DNA of 39,698 bases. It comes from Cohaesibacteraceae bacterium (lineage in GTDB: Bacteria; Pseudomonadota; Alphaproteobacteria; Rhizobiales; MH13). The number at the start of each line of letters is the position of its first letter. Within the stretch, counting starts at the first letter, position 1. The position numbers and the translations under genes are program-made. The stretch is taken from positions 1 to 39,698 of the forward strand of contig JANQJE010000061.1 of NCBI GenBank assembly GCA_028281795.1, written 5' to 3'. The notes beneath the pieces are model-generated. The model was not told the DNA's origin. It saw nothing but the letters and a program-made list of their open reading frames with translations, and ran no database searches. Positions 17,216 through 26,896 of the stretch are shown piece after piece.

Positions 17216-17362
17216 ATGACCAACGACCCGTCACTCGACCAGTTCCTCGCGCTCTGCCAGCGCGTCTATGAACGCATGGAGCGCGAGGGCACCTGGTCGT
17301 GGGCCGACTCGCAAAATACTGACGATCTGGTAGAGTCGGACTCTAATCAAAACGATATATGA
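17216..17362 (+). CDS. Small hypothetical protein coupled to the serine recombinase
   Basis: 48-aa ORF MTNDPSLDQFLALCQRVYERMEREGTWSWADSQNTDDLVESDSNQNDI ending in an ATGA overlap with the recombinase start. Confidence 0.55.
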   Translation: MTNDPSLDQFLALCQRVYERMEREGTWSWADSQNTDDLVESDSNQNDI

Positions 17363-18990
17363 AACAATGCTTTGGCTATCTGCGCGTCTCCACCACCAAA
17401 CAGGGTGATGGTGTTTCGCTGGAGGCGCAAAAAGAGTTCATCCTCGCCTACGCGGCTAGGAACGACATCACCATCATCCGCTGGTTTGAGGAAAAGGAAA
17501 CCGCCGCCAAACAGGGTCGCCCCGTGTTCAACGCCATGGTGCGGGCGATCAAGCGTGGCCAGGCGGCCGGGTTCGTGGCGCACAAGATCGACCGCTCGGC
17601 CCGCAACTTCACCGACTGGGCCAGGATCGGTGATCTCTCCGACGCCGGTTACGAGATCCACTTCGCCTCCGAGACGATGGATTTCCGCTCACGCGGCGGG
17701 CGGCTCTCGGCCGACGTGCAGGCTGTCATTGCCACCGACTATATCCGCAACCTGCGCGAGGAGGTCAAAAAGGGCATCGCCGGTCGTCTGAAGCAGGGCC
17801 TCTACCCATTCGGCGCACCCTGCGGCTATCTCAACAATGGCACGGGAAAGGTAAAAACCCCCGATCCCGCGCGGGCGCACCTGATCGTGCAGGCGCTCGA
17901 ACTCTACGCCACCGGCACCCATTCCATCCGCTCATTGCAAGCGGAGATGACCCGGCGGGGCCTCACCAACCGCAATGGCCGGCCGCCGAGCAAGCCGCTC
18001 ATCGAGAGCATTTTGTCCAACCCATTCTATTGCGGCATCATTCTGATCAGGCGCTCCGGCGAAACCTATAAAGGCATCCATGAGCCGCTGATCTCGGTCA
18101 GCCTGTTTGAGCGTGTCCAGGCCGTCAAATCCGGCAAGGCGGGCAAGAAGATCACGCGCCACAACCACCTTTATCGTGGCCTGTTTCGCTGCGCCGGGTG
18201 CGGCCGGTCCATGATCCCCGAACTTCAAAAAGGCCATGTCTACTATCGCTGCCAAACGCGATCCTGCCCGACCAAGACCGTGCGCGAGGACGCGATTGAA
18301 GCGCGGATCATCAAGCGCTTGACGGGCTTGCGGCTCTCCAAGGCGGCTATTGAGCGATTGGTCGCCCAGGTGACCCGATGGGTCGCTGACTACAATGGCA
18401 GCGAGCAGGACGAACTGAACCGGCAGCGGCAGTTCACGACCATTGAGCAGCGCCTTGAGAATCTTACCGACGCGTTCATCGACAAACACATCGACCACGA
18501 CACCTATCAGAATCGGCGTCAGTCGCTGCTGCTTGAGAAGCGAAAGCTGGAAGAAGAGGCGCAAAAAATCGCCGATTGGCGCGATGCGGCCGATCAGGTG
18601 CGGCGGTTTCTCGAACTGGTAAAAACCCTTACAACGTACTACCGATCCATCAATCCCGACGAACAGCGCCAATTTGTGGAATCGGCCTTCTCGAACCGCA
18701 CCGTGCGCGGAAAATCCGTAGAGCTGGTGCCGTCAGATTGGCTGATGCCGGTGCAGAACGCCGCTGCTGTCGGCTGTGGTCGGCATTCCCGACCCAATTC
18801 TCGAAGTGGCTCTCGCCTGACACTGGCCGAGGTCGAGGCGCTGGTGACGGCTGTTTATTCGGACGAAGTGCAAGCATTCTGGGCCAAAGGCGAGCGAGGG
18901 AACAGTGGCCCCATTGAGACAAGTGCTCGTCAATCCGTTGGGCCAAGGCCGCTGGTTCCAAAGCAGCTTCACTATCGCGCGGCCCTATGA
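17359..18990 (+). CDS. Large serine recombinase
   Basis: 'CFGYLRVSTTKQGDGVSLEAQKEFI', 'GFVAHKIDRSARN', Recombinase domain 'GLYPFGAPCGYLNN', Zn ribbon 'RCAGCGRSMIPELQKGHVYYRCQTRSCPTK', coiled coil. Confidence 0.95.
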   Translation: MKQCFGYLRVSTTKQGDGVSLEAQKEFILAYAARNDITIIRWFEEKETAAKQGRPVFNAMVRAIKRGQAAGFVAHKIDRSARNFTDWARIGDLSDAGYEIHFASETMDFRSRGGRLSADVQAVIATDYIRNLREEVKKGIAGRLKQGLYPFGAPCGYLNNGTGKVKTPDPARAHLIVQALELYATGTHSIRSLQAEMTRRGLTNRNGRPPSKPLIESILSNPFYCGIILIRRSGETYKGIHEPLISVSLFERVQAVKSGKAGKKITRHNHLYRGLFRCAGCGRSMIPELQKGHVYYRCQTRSCPTKTVREDAIEARIIKRLTGLRLSKAAIERLVAQVTRWVADYNGSEQDELNRQRQFTTIEQRLENLTDAFIDKHIDHDTYQNRRQSLLLEKRKLEEEAQKIADWRDAADQVRRFLELVKTLTTYYRSINPDEQRQFVESAFSNRTVRGKSVELVPSDWLMPVQNAAAVGCGRHSRPNSRSGSRLTLAEVEALVTAVYSDEVQAFWAKGERGNSGPIETSARQSVGPRPLVPKQLHYRAAL

Positions 18991-20150
18991 CAAACGCGGA
19001 GCGCCTGACCATTCTCGGCCAAACCGTGGGCCGACAGCCACACCGCATCTTTGGCATCCGGCAGCCCGACCGGCTGTTTCACCAGTACATTGTCGGGCAG
19101 ACCGGCACCGGCAAGTCCACGCTGATGTTGAACATGATCCGGCAGGACATCGCCGCCGGTCGCGGGTTCTGCGTGATCGACCCGCATGGCGATCTGGCCG
19201 AGACGGTTGCCGGGGTTGCAGGCAATCGCGCCATCTATTGGGACGCAGCCGATCCATCGTCACCCTACGGATACAACCCGCTCACCTATGTGGCCGCCGA
19301 ACATCGGCCGCTGGTCGCTTCAAGCATCATCGACGCCCTGAAGAAGCAATGGGCCGATGCCTGGGGGCCGCGCATGGAGCATCTGCTGCGCTATGCGCTG
19401 CTGGCCCTGTTGGAACGGCCGGACGCCACGCTGGACAACATCATGCCGCTCTTCCTCGACAAGGACTTCCGGCGGCAGGTCGTTTCAAATGTCACTGACG
19501 AAGCCGTCCGATGCTTCTGGACATCAGAGTTCCCGAAGATGAACTACAAGACCACCCTCGACGGCGTGGCCCCGATCGCCAACAAGCTCGGCGGGTTTCT
19601 GGCGCATCCGATTATCAGGAAGGTCATCTGCGATCCCCAAAAACCACTGCGGTTTCGGCGGATTATGGACGAAGGGCAGATGCTCATCGTCAACCTCGCC
19701 AAAGGCCGCCTCGGTGCCGACACCGCCAATCTGCTCGGCGGGCTGATCGTCTCGGTGATCGCTGCCGCTGCGCTCAGTCGGCAGGCAACGCCGCTACCGG
19801 AACGATTGCCGTTCTTCCTGTACATTGACGAGTTTCATTCATTCACCACCGAGGCGTTTGCCGACATGCTCTCGGAGTTACGCAAGTACGGCCTGGGTCT
19901 CGTGCTCGCCCATCAGCATGCCTCGCAGCTTGGTCAAGGCGTCTTGGACGCGATCCTCGGCAATGTGGGGACGTGGGTGGTGTTTCGGGTTGGTGCGACG
20001 GATGCCCCAATTCTCGCCAAGCAGCTTGCGGCCGCCACACTGCAGCCGCGTGATCTCATCAATCTGCCGAACTATGAGACGTTCGTGAAGCTAATGATTG
20101 ACGGGCGGCAGGGGCGAGTGTTTTCGGCGCAAACGCCGTCGCCTCGCTGA
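18987..20150 (+). CDS. Type IV secretion/DUF87-like DNA-transfer ATPase
   Basis: Walker A 'IVGQTGTGKST', 'FCVIDPHGDL', Walker B 'FFLYIDEFHSF', 'LAHQHASQL'; ATGA overlap with the serine recombinase. Confidence 0.85.
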   Translation: MTNAERLTILGQTVGRQPHRIFGIRQPDRLFHQYIVGQTGTGKSTLMLNMIRQDIAAGRGFCVIDPHGDLAETVAGVAGNRAIYWDAADPSSPYGYNPLTYVAAEHRPLVASSIIDALKKQWADAWGPRMEHLLRYALLALLERPDATLDNIMPLFLDKDFRRQVVSNVTDEAVRCFWTSEFPKMNYKTTLDGVAPIANKLGGFLAHPIIRKVICDPQKPLRFRRIMDEGQMLIVNLAKGRLGADTANLLGGLIVSVIAAAALSRQATPLPERLPFFLYIDEFHSFTTEAFADMLSELRKYGLGLVLAHQHASQLGQGVLDAILGNVGTWVVFRVGATDAPILAKQLAAATLQPRDLINLPNYETFVKLMIDGRQGRVFSAQTPSPR

Positions 20151-20198
20151 TGGTATGTCCTATTCTGCCTGATTATAACCGATCTTATAGCATAAACC

Positions 20199-20873
20199 CT
20201 AACCATTCCTACGGTCTGCCCTCAACCCGGGACCGTTGAATAACGATAGCAATGTGATGTATATTGAGTGTGGCGAATTTGACTTGTGTTTAAGAGTTAC
20301 AACCGCTTCCTGAACCAATGCGGCCGGAAGGGTCACGCTAGCGATCAATTCTCGTAGGCTCATCTCAACAACCTGCCCATCCTGACGCGATATTGCTCTT
20401 TTTATTTCAGCATCGAACCCGTACAAGGCTATCAAAAATCCCGTCTCAAACGCAGCTATCTCATTGCCATAATGTGCAAAAAAATCCTGCTGCTTGCTGA
20501 TCGCGGAAAAATCACCCCGGTGCAACGCCGCCCTTTCGACGTTTGCCAACGTAAACTGGACTCGTTCAATTGGTACTATCCTTCTCAACCAAAAACAAAG
20601 GTATGCCGCCATTTTATATTGGTCAAGCGTTATAGTGCCTTTCGGCATATTTTCAGCAATATTTCTCCGTATTTCTTCAATAAAATACTTATGTACCTGT
20701 CGCATTCTTCGATTGCTAAAAGTAATACTGCAGCTATACTTAGCTGCTGTTCTTCGAGAACGTCGCTTGATTGATTCAACAAACCAATCTTGGTCCTCAA
20801 TCCTCTCTATAAAATCCTTACTGAAAATTGAATACTCTTGCTCCATAACTGAAGAAGAAGCCATGCTCAGCAT
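20199..20873 (-). CDS. Hypothetical protein (AT-rich accessory)
   Basis: 224-aa ORF, lower GC than neighbours, overlapping the small upstream ORF. Confidence 0.5.
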   Translation of the reverse strand: MLSMASSSVMEQEYSIFSKDFIERIEDQDWFVESIKRRSRRTAAKYSCSITFSNRRMRQVHKYFIEEIRRNIAENMPKGTITLDQYKMAAYLCFWLRRIVPIERVQFTLANVERAALHRGDFSAISKQQDFFAHYGNEIAAFETGFLIALYGFDAEIKRAISRQDGQVVEMSLRELIASVTLPAALVQEAVVTLKHKSNSPHSIYITLLSLFNGPGLRADRRNG

Positions 20874-21067
20874 GGCTCCTCAGTATCTTCGCCAGGAACA
20901 GGCAGCACGGGAATCGACTTCTCTGCCAAAGACTCGTCACTCTCCGACCAATTTGACAAGAATTGCCTTTCCGGAAATTTGTTGGGAACGAACTTTGGTC
21001 GAAATGCTTCGTTAGGCAGTGATGCTAGGTACAACGCAGCATCATCGTCCTCATCATGATTAGGCAT
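20867..21067 (-). CDS. Small acidic hypothetical protein
   Basis: MPNHDEDDDAALYLASLPNEAFRPKFVPNKF..., overlaps start of the 20199-20873 ORF. Confidence 0.45.
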   Translation of the reverse strand: MPNHDEDDDAALYLASLPNEAFRPKFVPNKFPERQFLSNWSESDESLAEKSIPVLPVPGEDTEEPC

Positions 21068-21431
21068 TGATTTCCCCTCTTCAATGTACAGTAGCTGCGT
21101 CAATTCTAACACTTGCGCAGTACATTCTATGTGCAGAAAACAGATCTGTCGGCTTGTCAAATTGCGCTAAATTGACGAACTTTGCTATAGAAGCGATATT
21201 GATTTCGTTCAGTGAGGAGAAAAAGTTTCCCAGTGTGTTAATTCAGCAACGAGTGTTGAACTCAGTCGTCAAATGCTGGAGTGAGCCGGGCACCGCTAGC
21301 CGCCTCGGCACCGCCGAAGCCCATGTAAGCGTCCTTCTGTTTCGTACAACAACTGCGCCAGAGAGGTCCACATTGCAAATGTTCCACGCTCCCTCTTACT
21401 GGATTGTGGTTGGTACATATCGGGACCAAGC

Positions 21432-23525
21432 ATGAACGACTCCTTCGCTACCGCCGTCGCCCGCAAATTCGTGCGAGAAATCAACTCGGATTCTAGCACG
21501 CGAAATCTCACCTACGAAGAGATGCTGGATGTGATCAAAGCGATCATTTCTATGCAGAAGGCGCAGAGCATTGAACCGATAGACGGAAGTAAAATACTCA
21601 CAGATATCCGTCGCTTCGCCGCACCGAACCCCTTATATATTGAGCATTTTTATGGAATTCGGCCAAAGATTTTCTTGATAAACTCTCATTCTGGATCATT
21701 GAAATCATTGGTGAATTTCATGAATTCAGTTGATATGGAATTTAGCTACAGCATAATATATGGGGAGTGGGATGCAGTTGTCATTATTTGGGCTACTGAT
21801 TTAGAGTCAGAGCAATTCTACAAAAAAATCTCATCCCAGAATTTGTATATTGTAAGTCAAATCACTGTTTCATCCACAATTAGAGTTTATGGTTTACAGC
21901 CTCGCATAGAATATGACAAAAATTTTGAAATATCTCGCACAGAATTAAATTCTGTTATAAGTGATCGAGAAATTAGCGAGCTGATCCACGATGAATTTAT
22001 TGAGGCTGGCGTGTTACTAGGCGACTATTATTCTATGGAGAACGGAGAAAATGGTGCAATTTCCGCATACATAGGATTAACACTTGTTAATATGATAGAA
22101 GATTTGCAACACGATGTTGTTTTAGAGCGCTTAATGGAAAATCATGTCATACGAAAAGCGCTTGTTGACATGTACGAAATTCAAAATGGAAGACCATTTC
22201 ACTACTTTCTTAAACTTGAGGTCGATTCTCTGAGCGCGCTGGACGAGATTACGAACCACATCGGATTTCTTCGGATTGGGCGTACCAAATGCGAAGGAAT
22301 AACATTTGTTGTTGCTTCAGAGTTAGTGAAGCCTCTAGCAGTAACGGAAAAAGACGTATCGCTTATCGCGGATAGTCCGGTGCTCGATGGAATCAACGAA
22401 ATAGCGATGGACCTTCTGTCAAACATAGGTCCAAGTGCCGCTTCGGATTTCAATAATTTGGACCCCAGTCGGCAATTGTCGGCATTGAAAGCAATATTTG
22501 AGATTGAGGGCGCACTCAATACAGAACCAGATTGGGATAGTGAACGTGAATCGGAACTTAGACATTGCGCGTCAACTTTGAGCATTGAAGTATTGAGGCC
22601 CGAAGCTCATTTAAGCCTGGTCGGCCCGGCGCTGGAAGTGGGAACAAGTGTCGAGCGATATGCAAAGCGTATTCTTAGACAGGTTGTAGACGTTGTTTAC
22701 GATAAAAATTATGCTAGAGCACAGAAGGAATTAAAGCTGCCAAGCCGAGACTTTCGGAAACTTTCGATTGGCAAGACTGCTAATGCGCTTAGCTTGATCT
22801 CAATCCATGACGACTTTAGAGAGTTTCGAGAAGTTCTTCAGAATGACATGCTTGCGCGAATGCAGGCGTTTAGCGAGCAGCGGAATCGCTGGGCACACGG
22901 CGCAATGCATGAGAATTACTCAGTTGAGCAGCGTATCGACGACGTTAAGAAGATGATGCTGGAAGGGATTTCAGTTTGCCGCTGGCTGGGCGGCATAAGC
23001 GCAGTTGCCGAACGGTTGTCCAGATCAGCCGATCACCAAAGAGCATCCGCCAAGACTGTCCGCGCAGCCGAAGATGGCGAAAGCCTAGACGATGACTCGA
23101 CGAAACTGCACGTCCGGCGACAAGGTAGAGTTCCTGGTGTGTTCCTAAGCCATTCCACAAAAGACAAGGTGGTTGCGGAGCGAATTGCGAAAGGGATTGA
23201 AGCGCTTGGCCTTAGCATATGGTATTCTGATTGGTCATTGAGGCCCGGAGATTCCATCGTTTCGAAGATCGAAAGTGCTTTAGCGGCGAATGACAAAATT
23301 CTATTGTTGTTGAGCAAAAACTCTGTTGCGTCAAATTGGGTAAAAAAGGAAATCAATACCGCTGTAATGGATCAGCTTTCGGGAGAAAATATATCAATTA
23401 TTCCGATTATAATAGGACAATGTGAAATCCCTATTTCATTGAGAGAGATCCGATATATTGATATGAGTTTGGATTTCGAGGAAGGATTGATTGAATTACT
23501 TAATCATCTTAGGCAAAAGAAATAG
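21432..23525 (+). CDS. Multi-domain protein with C-terminal TIR domain
   Basis: C-terminal 'PGVFLSHSTKDKVVAERIAKGIEALGLSIWYSDWSLRPGDSIVSKIESALAANDKILLLLSKNSVASNWVKKEI'; central 'RNRWAHG' (HEPN-like); N-terminal RAM-like segment. Confidence 0.85.
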   Translation: MNDSFATAVARKFVREINSDSSTRNLTYEEMLDVIKAIISMQKAQSIEPIDGSKILTDIRRFAAPNPLYIEHFYGIRPKIFLINSHSGSLKSLVNFMNSVDMEFSYSIIYGEWDAVVIIWATDLESEQFYKKISSQNLYIVSQITVSSTIRVYGLQPRIEYDKNFEISRTELNSVISDREISELIHDEFIEAGVLLGDYYSMENGENGAISAYIGLTLVNMIEDLQHDVVLERLMENHVIRKALVDMYEIQNGRPFHYFLKLEVDSLSALDEITNHIGFLRIGRTKCEGITFVVASELVKPLAVTEKDVSLIADSPVLDGINEIAMDLLSNIGPSAASDFNNLDPSRQLSALKAIFEIEGALNTEPDWDSERESELRHCASTLSIEVLRPEAHLSLVGPALEVGTSVERYAKRILRQVVDVVYDKNYARAQKELKLPSRDFRKLSIGKTANALSLISIHDDFREFREVLQNDMLARMQAFSEQRNRWAHGAMHENYSVEQRIDDVKKMMLEGISVCRWLGGISAVAERLSRSADHQRASAKTVRAAEDGESLDDDSTKLHVRRQGRVPGVFLSHSTKDKVVAERIAKGIEALGLSIWYSDWSLRPGDSIVSKIESALAANDKILLLLSKNSVASNWVKKEINTAVMDQLSGENISIIPIIIGQCEIPISLREIRYIDMSLDFEEGLIELLNHLRQKK

Positions 23526-23627
23526 TAATGATGAAATGAGTTAATGCCAGCTATTGTGACGGCTGACTCTTTGGTGGATTCCCTTTCGGGATGATTCGTG
23601 ATTCCCTGTGGCACAGGAGGATTCGCG

Positions 23628-24108
23628 ATGGGATCAGCGGTTCAAATGCGGACGGACTATTCGGCTGGTGAACTGCGGAAGCTGGCCGGATCGAGCAAGG
23701 ACGCCAATCAAAGCCGTCGGCTTCTATCATTGGCGGCGGCGCTTGACGGGATGAGCCTGGCCCATGCGGCCAGGGTTGGCGGCATGGACCGGCAGACACT
23801 GCGCGACTGGGTGCACCGGTTCAATGTCTCCGGACCGGACGGGCTGCAAGATGCCTGATATGGCGGACCATCCTCGCGCTTGTCACCGAACCAGAAGTCC
23901 GAACTGGCCAGCATCGTCGAGACCGGTCCCGATCCCGCCACCGATGGTGTCGTGCGCTGGCGGCGCATTGATCTCAAGCGTGTCATCAAGCAGCGCTTCG
24001 GTGTTGCCTATACGAGCGCCATGTCGGCAGGCTGCTCAAGGAGCTTGGCTTTTTGCACATCAGCGCGCGCCCGCGTCACCCGGCGCAGGATCGCCAGATC
24101 ATCAAAGC
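23628..24108 (+). pseudogene. Degraded IS630-family transposase
   Basis: 'RTDYSAGELRKLAGSSKDANQSRRLLSLAAALDGMSLAHAARVGGMDRQTLRDWVHRFN' then, in other frames, 'LSPNQKSELASIVETGPDPATDGVVRWRRIDLKRVIKQRFGV' and 'LKELGFLHISARPRHPAQD'. Confidence 0.8.
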
Positions 24109-24164
24109 ACCAGTCGCATACAACATGGTCGTTGCGGACGAGGCATAATCATACAGCGGGTCCC

Positions 24165-24295
24165 GCTTTTGCACTCGAACTTCGCAGCCGTGATGGTCCC
24201 AGGGTATCGGTGGGGGTATATCGGAAAACCTCACGGCGAAACTGTCATATTCAGCAAATGGTTAGAGCGAAAACAACGGTCCTCTTCTGGCACCA
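24165..24295. repeat. Dispersed repeat copy A
   Basis: Shares TGCACTCGAACTTCGCAGC..ATGGTCCCAGGGTATCGGTGGG and further matches with copy B at 28070-28192. Confidence 0.7.
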
Positions 24296-24468
24296 AAATC
24301 TTCAATTTTGGATTCTTTGCTTGCAGGTTGCCGCCGGCCAACCCAACCTGCGAGGCTCGGTTCGAGGTTCCTCCTCTCACCTGCACCATACCCATTTTTG
24401 ATGGCCTTCGAGGCCACCTGACGCTTTGAATGGCAAGGCGGTTCTAGAGCGGCTTCGGTCGGGGAGGA

Positions 24469-25548
24469 TCAGTGCGGCTCGGAGTAGACATTGATATGGC
24501 GTCGCCCATCCCGCTCCGAACCAAGCCCGACGACATGCAACAGGGGACGATCCAAGCGAGACGGTGGCCATAGTCCAAGAGCCGCCTGGGCAGCCTGGTA
24601 AAGAGACAGGTCGAGACCGAGTGCAGCGCAAAGCTGCTCAAGTCCGGCGGTTATATCCGCATCGTTCGCACACCACCGCGAGACGGTGAGGTCGGTCTTG
24701 AGTGTGAGCGCGTTCCCCCGGTCGAATTCGGCGCTTATGAAGAATGCGCTCGACGGAAAGTTCGGGCCTGCGCTGCACGGAAACACGCGCAGCAAGGTGG
24801 CTAGCGCGGGAAGATCACGAACCAGGTCCGCCGCCTCATACCACCCGGCCAAATCGTTGCCATTGATCGCGCCAGATTGAAAGTAAGCCTTGATTCGTCC
24901 GGGTGCGCCTGTGGGCAGCACATCGAAGGCAATACCTACGGGAATGGCCGTTCCGGAAACCGCGCCGGAAATGTCGCAGAGCGTCTTCAGTGCCTCGACC
25001 CGATCAAGGGCAAGCAGTGCGCGACCGATGCGGCGCCAGCGTTCCTCGGCATCGCCCTGCTCCAGGCTCGCATAGACTTTGACAGCGACCGTATCCCGGC
25101 TGGCCCCAAGGGCAGTCCAGAGCGAGGTACGCCAACCCTCCGGCATCGCCGGCAACCCTGGCAAGATCTGAGGCAACGCGATGTCCCACAACCAGTCAGG
25201 TGTCGGGATGTCCAGAACGGTGAGTGCCTCTCCTAAGGCAGCGACGCTACGTCGATGCCGCGTTTCGCAGTCGCTCCCCGGTGGTCCGATCTCGCACAGG
25301 AACCTCAGGCTGGCGGGTTGACCTATGCAGAAGCTCCACTGGAACGGAAGGCCGTTCGGATTGATCTGTGACAGGCCGGTGTAGCGCTGTGCACGCGGAC
25401 GCCGTAGTGCGTCTGCAGTCAGGAGGCGCCGCGCACGCCGAATTCGTGGTTGCAGCGAGGGCGCGACGCCTGTGACCTGCATCAAAGCGTCGAGCTGATC
25501 CTCAATCGCCTGATCCAGGGTTGCTGGAACTGAGCTTTCCTCAGGCAC
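24469..25548 (-). CDS. ABBA-type prenyltransferase-like protein
   Basis: Repeated beta-strand pattern with basic/Tyr ends 'TVAVKVYAS', 'GRIKAYFQS', 'LTLKTDLTV', 'RHINVYSEP', as in ABBA prenyltransferases; assignment by pattern only. Confidence 0.45.
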   Translation of the reverse strand: MPEESSVPATLDQAIEDQLDALMQVTGVAPSLQPRIRRARRLLTADALRRPRAQRYTGLSQINPNGLPFQWSFCIGQPASLRFLCEIGPPGSDCETRHRRSVAALGEALTVLDIPTPDWLWDIALPQILPGLPAMPEGWRTSLWTALGASRDTVAVKVYASLEQGDAEERWRRIGRALLALDRVEALKTLCDISGAVSGTAIPVGIAFDVLPTGAPGRIKAYFQSGAINGNDLAGWYEAADLVRDLPALATLLRVFPCSAGPNFPSSAFFISAEFDRGNALTLKTDLTVSRWCANDADITAGLEQLCAALGLDLSLYQAAQAALGLWPPSRLDRPLLHVVGLGSERDGRRHINVYSEPH

Positions 25549-26194
25549 CTGTCTCTTGCACAGCGATCAGCCCGTCGGAGCCTTTGCTGCCGCTCGCGCC
25601 GGTAGCGCCGTTGGAACCAGGACCGCCGTTGGAGCCTGACGGATGGCCGCTGCCACCGGCGCCGCCATTGCCGCCGGCGCCCGCCGCACCGCCGAGGCCG
25701 CCGGCACCGCCTTCGGCGTTGGCGTTCAAACCGCCGGTGGTGATTGTTCCGGCAATCACCGTGATGTTGCCCCCGTCGCCGCCGTTGCCACCGTTCCCGC
25801 CATCGCCGCCAGGTCCCCCCGAGCCGCCAGCGCCGCCACGGCCCTGATGATCGCAATTGTTCTTTTCGCCGCCGTCGCCGCCAGGTCCTCCCGAGCCGCC
25901 AGCGCCGCCTGCTCCACCGTTACCGCCAGTGCCGCCTCGCGTGTCCACGTCGACGCCGACGATGAAGTCATCGACCTTTAGAATGACATCACTGCCGTTG
26001 CGCGCGTCCTGACCGTGCGTGCCATTCGATCCGACGGTGCCGGCCGATCCAGCAGTCCCGTTTCCGGGGTTTGTGTTTCCAGAACTCCACGGACAGTCAC
26101 CCGGAGTACCTTGGGTCCCGGCTGCGCCGGTCAGCCCGTTCGTGCCGGCAATGCCATTGGCTCCGTCTTCTCCAGTTGCAATTACATTTGGCAT
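25541..26194 (-). CDS. Gly-rich, collagen/PGRS-like low-complexity protein
   Basis: 217 aa, e.g. 'GGNGGAGGAGGSGGPGGDGGEKNNCDHQGRGGAGGSGGPGGDGGNGGNGGDGG'; overlaps start of downstream ORF. Confidence 0.6.
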   Translation of the reverse strand: MPNVIATGEDGANGIAGTNGLTGAAGTQGTPGDCPWSSGNTNPGNGTAGSAGTVGSNGTHGQDARNGSDVILKVDDFIVGVDVDTRGGTGGNGGAGGAGGSGGPGGDGGEKNNCDHQGRGGAGGSGGPGGDGGNGGNGGDGGNITVIAGTITTGGLNANAEGGAGGLGGAAGAGGNGGAGGSGHPSGSNGGPGSNGATGASGSKGSDGLIAVQETGA

Positions 26195-26234
26195 CTCTCG
26201 CTCCCTAAATTGAATGTCTCAGACTTTGTCGAGC

Positions 26235-26873
26235 TCAAAGGTCACCTTCGAACGAAGTGCAATCAAAGGTCGTAGGGCCTTGGCAGACGATCTGGCCGGT
26301 ACCAAAGAGGCGGATTTTGTTGGCATAGACCGCAAGCGTACTCGCCGCGACGGAGAGCGTGCCGCCATTGTTGACCGTGATGTTCCTGTAGAAGGGCACA
26401 AACAAGCGAGGAGTCTTGCGCAGAATCCAAGCTTCGACCGCCGGCCGCCAATGCGCCAGGGCACGGCTGTCTCGGAAGATGAACCTATGGGCTGCGGCGC
26501 GCATCAAACGTGCTTCATCAGCGGACTCCTCGAGTCCAAGATCGTCACTTGGCAGCGCGGCAACCCGCGTCTGCAGCTGACGGGTTGAAACGCCGTCGAA
26601 AGTCTCTGATTCCCTGGTGCCGGTGAAGCAGTTCGCGAAGGCAGAGTCAGGCGCGCCGATCACCTCCTTCAGGTCGCCGAGCGATTTGACGGCGATTTCA
26701 CGATAGTCTTCGCGGACGCGCTTGGAGCCGTAAGACAAAACAATGGTTTCGTTCTCATCGACGACCAGATCCGGGCGCCCGCCATTTTTGTCGATCAAAT
26801 CCGCCTGTTCGAACAGGAGCTTGCTGCGATGTGCGGAAAGCTGTTCCAGTTCCGCTTGCTTCTGCTTGGCCAT
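26235..26873 (-). CDS. Hypothetical protein with beta-solenoid-like C terminus
   Basis: 'RNITVNNGGTLSVAASTLAVYANKIRLFGTGQIVCQGPTTFDCTSFEGDL'. Confidence 0.5.
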   Translation of the reverse strand: MAKQKQAELEQLSAHRSKLLFEQADLIDKNGGRPDLVVDENETIVLSYGSKRVREDYREIAVKSLGDLKEVIGAPDSAFANCFTGTRESETFDGVSTRQLQTRVAALPSDDLGLEESADEARLMRAAAHRFIFRDSRALAHWRPAVEAWILRKTPRLFVPFYRNITVNNGGTLSVAASTLAVYANKIRLFGTGQIVCQGPTTFDCTSFEGDL

Positions 26874-26896
26874 TCGTCAAACCTCCCTTTTGGTGA

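Noticed and set aside
25541-26194. Short-period repeats resembling a tandem array or CRISPR-like pattern
   Set aside because: Explained by Gly-rich codon repeats (GGC/GGT) of one protein; no regular spacers.
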